NCBI RefSeq assembly: GCF_008831285.2
Contig: NC_045139.1
Location: 34,755,706-34,819,705, forward strand
Length of the DNA stretch: 64,000 nt
From: Nymphaea colorata
Lineage: Eukaryota; Streptophyta; Magnoliopsida; Nymphaeales; Nymphaeaceae
Direction: 5' to 3'
Every line of letters starts with the position of its first letter. Position 1 is the first letter of the stretch. The notes under the pieces were generated by a model. It was not told where the DNA came from and did not search any database. It saw only the letters and a list, made by a program, of their open reading frames with translations. Positions 40,701 to 52,700 of this stretch are shown here, in pieces. The translations under genes were made by a program, and so were the position numbers.

Positions 40701-43700
40701 GAGAATCGCCCGGCACTGTTCATCGTCTCGCCCGTGCCCGACGCTCGTGCCCAAGCGTCGTCTGTCGTCCCGCCGCCGTCTCCGCCCAGCGCTGCCCTGA
40801 TCAGCGCCGCTCAGGATTCCGCCGTCTTCGCCTAGCGACAACCGGCCCAGCGACGCCCTGATCAGCGCCGCTCAGGATTCCGCCGCTTCCGCCCAGCGTC
40901 GGCCTGCCCAACGACGACCTGTCCAGCGGCGGTCTTTTTCCGCCCAACGCCGTGTCTTTTTCTGGCGCCGCGCCGCTCTGCCTGGTTCCGGCGGTCTATT
41001 TCTGCCCAGCGCCGCGCCGACTGCCTGATTCCGGCGGTCGCCGCTTTGCCTGGTTCCGTTGCTAGCTCTCTGTCCTTTTTTTTTGGTGTTGTATTGTGTT
41101 GTTGCTTCCTGCTGCCCTTGCTGCCTACTGGTCTGTGATTATGGCAGCCTCTTCCTCGTCCACCGTCAACACCAATCCGACTGAAATAGGGGCTTTTAGA
41201 ACTGAGAATGTTCCCATGCAGGTCATCACTCTTCGCCTCACCAAGGAAAACTATTTTTCGTGGTCACCTGCTATGACTATGGGGATTGCTGGCCGTGGTC
41301 GCATGGCCTATATTGATGGGAGCAACCCCGAACCAGCAAGAACAAGTGATGTGTGGCATACTTGGTTTCTTGAGGATAATCAAGTGAAAACTTGGATTGT
41401 CAACTCCGTTTCTGCCGATATTCAGCCCCTTATCCTTCGGAAGAAGACTGCTAGAGACATGTGGGTGGTCCTCGAGCAAATGTATGGCCAAAAGAAAACG
41501 GCAATTCGTACTTACCAAGTTATGAAGACAGTCTATGGCATTCGACAAGGGAACTCGTCTGTTGCAGAGTACTATGGGGCTTTGAAAGCCAAGTGGGAAG
41601 AGCTTGACTATCATTCTGATATTCCTTGGCATTGTCCTCATGATCAGGCGCTCTATGTTGCTCATGAATGGGAAAACAGGGTGTTCTTATTTTTAGCAGG
41701 TTTAAATGATGAGTTTGAAGGTGTTCGAAGCCAGATTTTGAATTCAGGGGAGGTGTCCAGTATTGAAGATGTGTACTCCTGTGTTGAAGCGGAAGAACAG
41801 AGAAGGCTTGTTACAAAAGAAGGGAAGAGGGAACTTGTGCCCTATAACGAGAGATCTGCTCTCGTGAGTCGTGGTCCTGGCGGCCCATCTAGGTCTCTTC
41901 GCCGGTGCACTCACTGCAAGAAGACAGGTCACACTGTGGATTATTGCTGGGATCTTCATCCAGAAAAGAAGGGAAACAGAGGGAGATCTTTGACTGGGAG
42001 AACGCCTATGTCTGAGGTGCAAGCCTCTAGTGGAGAAAAAGTCTCCATTTCTGCTGACCAGCTTCGTGAACTAAGGGCTTATTTGGGCAGGATCGATGTC
42101 AACAAGACTGAGACCTCAGAGGGAACTACAGCTAATCATGCTCTTGCAGTTATTGGCAATCAAGGTAACTCTTCTGTGGGGGAATGGATTGTTGATAGTA
42201 GTGCTACTCATCACATGACAGGTAATCCAAAATTGTTTCATGAGTATAAGTTGTCCTCGGGAAGGGAACGTGTTTCTCTTGCAGATGGTTCCTCTACCTG
42301 TGTGGCAGGCGAAGGCACTCTGTCTTTGTTAGACAAATTTCATGTGCAGGGCGCTTTACATGGTCCCCAGTTTCCTTTAAATCTCTTATCAGTCAGTAGA
42401 CTTACTAAAGAATTGAATTGTGAACTTATATTCTCTGCCGATCGTTGTGTTTTGCAGGACTTGGTGACAGGGAAGAGGATTGGGATTGGTTTAGCTTCTG
42501 ATGGATTATATCATCTTCCCATACGTGTGGCTACTGCTCTGTTGACAGCGATCCGCAAGACAGATAAGAGAAGAGAAGATTGTCTTCAGTCTTTTATGTA
42601 CTGGCATGAACGTTTTGGGCATTTACCTTTTGGGATTTTGAAACATTTGTTTCCAGACTTGTGTTCCTCCTTTGATGTGTCTTCCATTTCTTGTGATGTT
42701 TGTCAGTTTGCCAAACATGTGAGGGCTTCGTACCCTCTTTCTTCTAGTTGTGCTAATGAAGCTTTTTCCCTGATTCACTCTGATGTATGGGGACCTTCGG
42801 GCATTCATACCCGTCAAGGTTTCCAGTATTTTATCACTTTCATTGATGATTTCTCTCGTGCTACATTTATATACTTGTTAAAAGACCGCAGCGAGGTTCC
42901 TCGAATCATCGAGACATTTATTCTTCTTGTGCATACCCAGTATGGTGCAAATGTTAAAACTTTCAGGTCCGATAATGCCCGTGAGTACATGTGTCAGCCT
43001 GTTGAGGAGTTTCTTAGACAACGGGGGATTGTTCACGAGACATCCTGTAGTTATACCCCCCCTCAAAATGGGGTAGCTGAAAGGAAAAATCGTCAACTTC
43101 TTAATGTCACCAGGGCTCTTTTGTTTCAAAGAAATCTTCCTAAACACTATTGGGGTGATGCCGTTCTTACTAGTGCCTATCTTATTAACCGCATGCCCAG
43201 TCGTGTTTTGAATGGTAAGACTCCCCACTCGTTGCTTCCTGGCAGTCGTCCACCATTTCCTCTTCCTCCTCGTGTTTTTGGTTGTGTATGTTTTATCCAT
43301 GATCACAGTCCAAATGTCAAGAAACTTGATCCTAGGTCTATCAAAGGTGTCTTTGTTGGATACTCCCCTACGCAAAAAGGATACAAATGTATTGATCCTA
43401 TTACTGGTCGAGCCTATGTTACGAGAGATGTTACCTTCTTGGAACATGCCTCTTACTTTGGTGCGAATCCTCTTCAGGGGGAGCAGTCTGTGGGCAGGGA
43501 AGAGTATTCTCAGAGACAGGAACTTCAGTTTATAGATTTTTTGGACTACAAGAAAGCAGACTCACTTAATACCGTTGATGTGCCTGAGAAGGAGGAAAGG
43601 TGTGGCAATAGCATTGAGAAGGAAGGCCCTCAGTTGTTTGGACAGTTCTACTCTAGACGAGGTACTCGGACAGAGATGATGACTTGTGATGCTAGATCTA

Positions 43701-46700
43701 CTTCCAATCCCAATGCCACTCCTTCCCTGGATGAACCAAGTCCTACCGAGGAGACCATGGAGACTCATGATGAGGTTGAAAAGAAGAATGACGATCTTCC
43801 CATTGCCCTGAGAAAGGGTGTCAGGTCATGTACTGAACACCCCATTGGTAATTTTGTTTCTTATTCCAGACTTGGGAAAGATTACAAGTGTTTTGTTTCT
43901 ACTCTTTCTTTGGCTGTGATTCCCAGGACTGTCGCTGAAGCTCAAAGTGACTCCAAGTGGGCTGATGCAATGAAAGAAGAAATAGATGCCCTAAGAAGAA
44001 ACTTGACATGGGAAGTGGTGAAGATTCCTGAAGCCGCTCACTTAGTTGGATCCAAATGGGTGTATACCATCAAGTACAAACCAGATGGGAGTGTTGAAAG
44101 ATATAAAGCTCGACTTGTGGCCAAGGGGTTTAGCTAGAAATATGGAATTGATTACTTGGAAACATTTGCTCCTGTTGCGAAAATGAAGACTGTGAGGGTG
44201 GTTATATCCCTAGCTGTGATGAAGGAATGGAAGATGTATCAATTGGATGTTAAGAATGCATTCCTAAATGGTGACCTCGAAGAAGAAGTATATATGCATA
44301 TGCCTCCAGGATATGAAGAACCAGAAAAATGCTGTAAGCTGAAAAAAGCCCTGTATGGCCTTAAGCAATCGCCCAGAGCGTGGTTTGAACGACTGAGAAG
44401 AGTAATGCTACGTCATGGATACAAACAAGGAAATGGAGATCACACTCTGTTTGTGAAGAAGAAGGAGAGCAGAGTTACTATCCTGCTCGTCTACGTAGAT
44501 GACATGATTGTTACTGGAGATGATGAGGAGGAGATTATCAAGCTAAAAGGGTTACTGGCTACAGAATTCGACCTCAAAGATCTTGGCAAGCTAAGGTATT
44601 TTCTTGGTATGGAGGTTGCTAGGTCTAGTACTGGTCTTGTACTAAACCAAAGGAAATATACTTTAGATCTGCTGGAAGAAACTGGTAAATTGGGATGTAG
44701 ACCTACACCTACCCCTTCTGACACTGGGCACAAGTTGAGTCTTAGAGATGGAGAGCCTCTCTGTGAAGAAGACAAGGGAAGATATCAACGTTTGGTTGGG
44801 AAGCTAATTTATCTTACCCTCACGAGACCTGATATCACCTTTGCGGTGAATGTTTTGAGCCAATTCATGCATGCGCCAACCGATGCACATCTGAAGGCTG
44901 TGGACAGAGTGCTATGCTACCTGAAGAAAAATCCTGGCAAGGGACTCCTGTATGTGAAACAAGAGACTGTGGAAATCGAGGGCTACTCTGATGCGGATTG
45001 GGCAGGTTGTGGTGATACCAGACGATCCACTACAGGGTACTGTGTCTACTTGGGAGGAAACCTTGTTGTATGGAGGAGCAAGAGACAGGATGTTTGCTCT
45101 AGATCCAGTGCAGAGGCAGAATATAGGGCAATTGCTATGGGAGTGTCAGAGTTATTATGGTTGAAGATATTGTTGACTGACATTGGAATAGAGATTGAAG
45201 GACCTATGAAGATGTACTGTGATAACAAGTCTGCAATCAACTTAGCCAACAATCCTGTTCTTCACGACAGAACAAAACATGTTGAAATCGATCGTCACTT
45301 CATTCGGGAAAGAATTGATGCGAAAGAGTTGATCTTACCTTACATGAAGTCTGAAGACCAAACTGCTGATGTTCTGACGAAAGCTCTTCCTTCAGCTTCA
45401 TTTGAGAGGAATGTATCCAAGTTGGGCATGTTTGATATGTATGCTCAACTTGAGGGGGAGTGTTGATAGATTGTGTGGTTCGGGTCCGGATCCATACCCG
45501 ACCCGCCTTGTAGCCCGTTTTTGGGCTCTACTTAAGTCATGTAACCCTAATCCTTATGTGTTAATGATAATCTTAAGAGAGAGAGAGTCTAGCTGCTAGT
45601 GGGCACCAACTCCTCCTCATTCGTGGTTTTTTCTCCCTCGTGTTGAGGGTTTTCCACGTTACATCGTGATCATTGTTTTCTCTTCCTCTTCTTCTTGTTC
45701 GTATCTCTACAATATATAATATGACAGAATTGTCTATAAACCACAAAATTATTAAATAACAAGATCAAAATTACAATTTACTAATCATGATATCATTATT
45801 AATCATCATTTCAACATTTAACAAGAAATATACTCTAATTTGAGTTCACAGAATCACATTCATTGATAGATATCCATATCTGCACAACATAATTCCATAC
45901 TAAACCACATAATAGAAGAACAAGAACTATTATGCATAATTGCACACTAGCACGGGTAACTGAAATACAATGTGGTGCACCAGGGCGAAATGCTGTACCA
46001 TCCAAAAGCAAAAAGTCAAAATAGAAACATATTTAAATAATGAACATACTGCCCCTAAAATATGTGCAACAAGAAATATGGTGCCATTCAATAATACCTT
46101 TAAAGAAGTTAGTAACGCATCACCCTTTATCCTGCCTGCCTCTTTGTCAACATACACTCATACAGTTTCACACGAGGTTTTTTTGTTTCAGGATCCTAAA
46201 ATGAGAATAACAATCAAATTAATGAACTGATGACTAAAAAAAAGTTTATATAGTTTATGGTCATGAATACACTTAACAGTTAACAATAGGAAACAAAAGT
46301 ATATGAGCCAACTGTATGAAGGCCAGAAACTTTAAGAATAAAGGAAAAGAGAAAAGACACACACCCAGTGGAGGCAAACAAAGGAAAAACCAGAGATGAT
46401 ATTGATAGCATGCACTAATTTACATTTTACACAGTAATGAAGATCTAGCTTTTAATGGTTACGAAGGGGGAAATGATGCCATCACACGGTAAGCCGCATA
46501 TTACAATTTACACATGCTAAAGAGAAAAGAGAGAGCAAAAGGAACAACAACAGAGTGAACAGACTAGACTAAAGCAGCAAATAACATAAAACATCTAAAA
46601 TTGGGAAAAAAAAACAAGAAGAAAACCACCAAAAGTTCGAAACTGGTAATTAGAACAAAGGGAAAACACAATTCCTGAATTCACTAGAGCATTTGGAAAT

Positions 46701-49700
46701 TCAATCAGATCATCAAGATTTTGCAAAAGAGAAAGACAATAGAGCTCCAAATTCATTCTTCTATACTTCCACTCAAACAGCAAATGAAACCAACCGTCCC
46801 ATTGCTCAACACGATAAGTGTGATACACCTCCGTATCGTACGATATGGGAGTAAAATTGAAAACCTTTTTTGCGTGTTCTTTTAAAACCTACGCTCCTCT
46901 CTCTCTCTTTTCTTGTTTCTAAACACTACAAGAGACGTGGGAGAGAGAGATTATTGAAGAATGAGAGGCTGGGGAGCAATGGAATGTTGGTGACATTCCA
47001 TTTCCAACAGAGGGGATAGAAGCACTTAATGAAGAAAATGAAGATGATGATGCAGATGACGTTTGACGAAGATTATTGTTGAATCATGAAAGATGATAAC
47101 TTGATAACAATATGTTTTGACTTTTGAACTGATGAATTGTGATGTAATCGAATTCTCTTCGGCTGCTTATTATGTTATTTTGAATGTCTGATTTCTTATT
47201 TTGGAATGTGTTGTTCATACTTCATACACATGAATGTTCCAGTAAATACATTTTTCTTGATTTTTTTTCTGATTTTTGCTTGTTTTTTCGGATTTTTTCA
47301 GATTTTTTATGATTTTTTTCTATTTTTTTAAAAATTAAAAAATCAAATTTACGATATGTTAACGATACGTTACGATACGGTGTATAGGTCGGCCCGACCA
47401 ATACGCGATACGCTACGCCTTTGATAACACTGGGACAAAGTTCTAAATCCACCGCCGAAGATATGCAACAACTATTGATGACTGCATTCTCAAAGATGAC
47501 TATAAAGCAAAATGAGCAGGGAGAATGGTTCTTAGATTCAGGTGCAGCTACTCACGTGACAGGAAATGCAGGTAAATTGACTAACTTATCCCCTCATTAC
47601 GGTAGAAGTTTCATTATAACAGGTGATGGAAAATCTCATCCCATTACACATATTGGAAATGCACATATTCCATTGTCATCCTCGTCTCTATCACTGTCTA
47701 ATGTTGTTCTTGCTCCCAATATCAAAAAGAACATCATATCTATTTCTAAACTCATTGATGATATAAGCTCTTTTGTTGAATTTACACCTTCTTCTGTCAA
47801 TGTCAAGGACCTCCAAACGAAGAAAATGTTTGCTAGAGGGGAGCGTCAAGGGAATATGTATGTCCTCAAGGAATGTCTACCCAAGGATTCATCCACTTTT
47901 GATATAGGATTGAAGACATTTTCTCTTTCTCATAATGCGTCATCAGTGCCAAGTTCTTGCCATTTTCAATCAAAAGTAAGGGGTCCTAACCAATTTTTGG
48001 AGTCTGATCTGTGGCATAGTCGGCTGGGACACTGTGGTCGACATTTCATTGAAAAACTTGTCACAGATAGTCTCATTCCAATATCAAGCTTACCTCTTAC
48101 TTCAAGTGTCAAAAAATGTTCAAGTTGTGGACTTTGTGAGAGTCATGTTTTACCTTTCCATAATATAAATCAAAGGGCTTCTAAACCTTTTGAAACTATT
48201 TTTTCTGATGTATGGGGGCCAGTCCCTATTGATTCCATATCTGGATCAAGATATTATGTCTTATTCATTGACTTTTACTCACGTTTCACCTGGATTTACT
48301 TTATGAAACACAAATCAGAAGTACCCCACATATTTTGAAACTTCTATGCCATGATTCAAACCAAATTTTCATCCAATGTGGTGCATTTTCAATGTGATGG
48401 AGGGGGAGAATATTCCTCGCTTGATTTTATTGAATTTCTACGTGAAAAAGGGATAAGTAGACAAATCTCATGCCCTTACACACCACAACAAAATGGTGTA
48501 GTTGAGTGGAAACATCGACATATAGTTGAAAGCGCCATGAGCATGATGCATGAAACTAATGTGCTCATTTCCTTGTGGACTGAAGCCTTCCATACTGCTG
48601 TATACATAATAAATTGTTTGCCTATGACACTCTTGATGTCTAAATCGCCATATTTTACACTCTTTGGCAAACAACCTGATTACAAGAACTTGAATGTTTT
48701 TGGTTATGTATGCTATGTTCACGTTGATACTGCCTTGAGGAACAAGTTTCAAGACAAAGCTATTCAATGTAGATTCGTTGGATATGCTGATGAATATAAA
48801 GGTTTTTGATGCTATGATCCAACAACTAAACTTATCAAAACTTCAAGAAATGTCATTTTTGATGAACATAGTTTTGATGATACAAATGAAATGCATATGA
48901 CCATTGAATCTTATGATCCCTGGACCAGTACACAGTTATTCAATGCAGATCCTGTTATAGAAAATGATGAGCCTCAAGGTGAAGATCCAGAGAGAGCAAT
49001 ACAACCATCAGATATGGCTCAAAGTGAAAATCAAGAAGATCCAACATAGTCATCAAGTCATCACAAAAGCAATAATGAAGAACAGAGCAACGATTCACAT
49101 CGGTATTCGGGTCTTATCTACAGTTGACAACTAAGGGACAGAGATGCTCACAATGAAGAAGGCAGCATTCCCTACCTTAGAAGATCCCAACTCATTCGTC
49201 ATCCCATTCACAGGTGGGTTAGCTATGATTCTTTATCACTTGATTTTCAGTTATTCATAGCAAAAGTTGGCAAGGAGGAAGAACCTACTTCATTTGATCA
49301 AGCATCAAAATCACATCATTGGAGAAAGGCTATGAAAGAAGAAATGGATGCCTTGCATGAATGTGGAACATGGGAGATCGTTCCAAGACCACACGGAAAG
49401 AACATAGTGGACTCCAAATGGGTATACAAAATCAAATACAAACCTGATGACAACATAGAAAGACACAAAGCAAGGTTAGTAGCAAAAGAGTTTACACAAC
49501 AATATGGAGAAGATTATGATGAGACATTCAGCCCTGTGATCAAAATGGAAACAATTCGCCTGATTATATCATTGACAGTTGAATATGGATGGAGACTACA
49601 TCAAATGGACGTGAAGAATGCTTTTTTTCATGGTGATTTGAGGGAGGAAGTATATATGGAACAACCTCCAGGTTATAAGAAAGGAGACTCTCATGCATGA

Positions 49701-52700
49701 GTTTGTAAACTAAGAAAATCTATTTATGAACTTAAACAGGCCTCACGCTCGTGGTTTGTCAGTTTCTCCTGCATGATTCAAGAATGTGGTTTTCGGAGAT
49801 GTCCTCTAGATCACTCTCTTTTCCATTTATCGAAAGGAAAACATATTTACTTTACTTCTTATATATGTTGATGATATTGTTATCACAGGCAATTCAAAAA
49901 AACACATAGAAGAAGCTAAAGTTTTGATGATGCAAAACTTCAAAATGAAAGAGCTTGGTGATTTACGATTCTTTCTTGGAGTGGAGCTTGATAGGCACAA
50001 TAATCGCCTCACATTGACACAACAGAAATACACATTGGATCTGCTGAAAAAGTCAGGTATGTTTGATTGTAAGCCTGTTGGAACTCCTAGTGTTCTAAAT
50101 CAAAGACTAAGTGCTCAGGATGGGGAGTTATATGAAGATCCTACGCAATATCGAAGTATTGTTGGGGAACTTCAATATCTTACATTTACTAGACCATATA
50201 TTATATATGCTACGAATCAAGTATCTCAATTTATGCATGCACCTAGAGATACTCACATGGATGCTGTCAAAAGAATATTAAGATATCTTAAAGGGATAGC
50301 AGGAGATGGCTTAGTTTATGGTAAGAGTGAAAATATAACTGCTGGACATCAACTTATGACATTCACAAATGCAGATTGGGCTGGAGATCCCGATCAAAGA
50401 AAGTCCATTTTTGGTTTTTGTATTTTTATTGGACGTAATTTTGTGTCTTGGAGTTGTCGAAAGCAAAAGGCAGTAGTAAGATCCAGCACTGAAGCTGAAT
50501 ACAGATGCATGGCTGCGGGTGCTGTTGAAGTTACATGGGTTAGACATTTGCTAGAAGACATTGGAGAAAAGATTAAAACATCAATGTTAATGTGCGATAA
50601 TCAAAGCGCTATTAACATTGCCTTTAATTCCATACAACATGGTCGAACAAAGCACATTGAGATTGATCAACACTTTGTTAGACAAAAGGTGGAAGACAAG
50701 GAGATTCGGCCTATTTATGTTCGTACAGATGAACAAGTTGAGACTTATTTACAAAAGGATTAACGAAGCAGCGATTCTGGTTTCTAAAAGGCAAGTTGTA
50801 CATGGTGCAAAACCATGCACAACTTGAGGGAGGGTGTTAAACTATAAATCCTTCACCAGCACGTTGAAGAGGAGTCCTTCACCAGCACGTCGAAGAGGAG
50901 TCTCTTAGGATTTCACATCCTTGTAAAATGTGTTAAGATATTTAATGTCCTTGTAACATGTGAAGAGTCTCCTAGGATTCTATGTTGTAGTTAATATCCT
51001 TGTAATATGTGAAGTCTCCTAAGATTCTATGATGTAATTAATGTCCTTGTAGCTTGTGAAATCTCCTAGGATTCTATGATTGGAGACTCTTAGAATTCTG
51101 AAAATGGGATTATAAATAGAGGCCGTGCAAACCATTTTGGTTATGGCTTTTTCTTTTCATCTTCTTCTTGTTCATTCTTTCTCTCTCTATATTCCTGCAT
51201 GAATGTTGATTTCAGAACTCAGATATTGGTGCTTGAATTTCTTACACTAACAATCCTGTATTCCACGAGAGGACAAAGTATATTGAGGTTGATGGTCACT
51301 TCATTAGGGATTTGGTGCAAGAAGGAGTTATATCTATAGTACATGTTTCATCAGAGAAGACTACCTATTGGTGAGTTTACGAAAGGTTGTGACAAGCTGA
51401 GCATGATTGACATCTATGCTCCTGCTTGAGGGGGAGTGTTAGAATATTAGTTAATGGGTTAGGCAGCTTTATGAAATTTTAAGAAATTCCATAGGTCTTG
51501 TTTGTTATCCTTTATATTTCTTGAGGGCTTGTATGGTATTTTTTTTTTATTGCTGCCCCCTAATCTCTTTTAATCAGATATTAGGGTTAATGGAATAGTA
51601 TAACTTCTCTCACTGTCTCTCTCTCTCTCTACCTGTTTTCTTCTCCCGTGGCCTCACATAACACTGTCATCGATAATGCCTCTCCAATTATTCTCTATCT
51701 GTCCCTTTTGGAACTGGTTTTCCTGTTATTTATCCTTCCATTTTCCCATTGTATAACATGTTTTGTTCTGATAGTTATATTACATATAATTTTCGTCTTA
51801 TAAAGTTCCATTTTCCCTTATTTTTATGTTGAAAACCCTGTGATAATCATAAACAGATTCAAGGAAAGTTCTATGTCAGGATAGATCCATTAGGTGGAGG
51901 TGCTAAGTGGCGCCGTTCTGCTGGACAAGAGATATATTCACCGCTTCTTTTGGCATTTGTGGAGCAGGTATGGTTTGTATTTGGTTTTCACTGAACTTAT
52001 TGGTACTTCACAGCCTGATAAATATAGTTAACATATTTTTATCGGCAAGGTTTTCCTCAGGTATTAATTTGAAAGTTTGTTTTTCTTGAGAAAAACTGTG
52101 GAAATAAAAAAAAAATCAAACATATAAAAGAATAAGAGAAGAGAATTGAGATAATGAACATTTGGGTTTTCTACTAATTTTCTTAGAAAAACATCAATAA
52201 AAATTTCAAAGTAGTAAATTTAAAGTACGTTAAAAACATTTTTCTGAAAAATGTGAAAAGAGACAACATTTTCATTTTGGCAATTTTTTTTGTCAAAGTC
52301 ACAATTTTCAACTTTTTAATTTTATTTTTTCTTTTTTTTGCTTTTTTTTTTGGGAAAACACCAATATTTGTGACAACGCTTCACAGAGATGCAGGAGCAT
52401 TAATGGTCCTTGATTTGCAGGATGAAGTTGAGATGGGTAGTCCACTTATACGAACCTTTTCAAAGACGAGTACATCTTACAGCCTGCCTGATAATGTGGC
52501 AGTTATCACACTTCAGGTATGTGATTTGCTTGTATTTCAGTAATCTCATTCTTTGAAAAATATTATAAGTTAGAGATGCCAGTTGGAAGGGCAACAGACA
52601 TGTTGAAAGATGTTCAATAGACATGTAGCATTCTCCTGCAATTCTTGTGTTATCTTTGTTAAATGATATGTAGAATAGATGTTATTTTGCCTCTTTCTGT

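Larger units (their letters stand above)
40394..45711 (+). mobile_element. Young Ty1/copia retrotransposon with identical LTRs
   Basis: The element is 5318 bp, with 251-bp LTRs at 40394-40644 and 45461-45711. I read them as identical across their length. It is flanked by the 5-bp duplication ATATA, having landed in a TA microsatellite. The primer-binding site is at 40645 and the purine tract at 45452-45460. The interior holds one gag-protease-integrase-reverse transcriptase-RNase H frame, the copia order, interrupted by a single stop codon. Identical LTRs imply a very recent insertion, later than the surrounding element. Confidence 0.97.
39445..51663 (+). mobile_element. Old outer Ty1/copia-type LTR retrotransposon in intron 24
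   Basis: The LTRs at 39445-39665 and 51437-51663 begin TGT and end ACA. The whole is flanked by the same 5 bp, CTGTC (39440-39444 and 51664-51668). A primer site TGGTATCAGAGCG follows the left LTR, and a purine tract precedes the right LTR. The LTRs differ at roughly one position in ten by eye, plus small indels, so the insertion is old. Of its own coding region only the last part of RNase H survives (51253-51436). The rest is lost or replaced by later insertions. Orientation is the same as the host gene. Confidence 0.93.

Noticed and set aside
42878-43447. A 189-codon minus-strand frame inside the copia element
   Set aside because: It is an antisense shadow of the integrase region.
44156-45466. 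A separate second gene for reverse transcriptase
   Set aside because: It is in the same frame as the upstream polyprotein and separated only by one TAG, so it is the rest of one broken frame.
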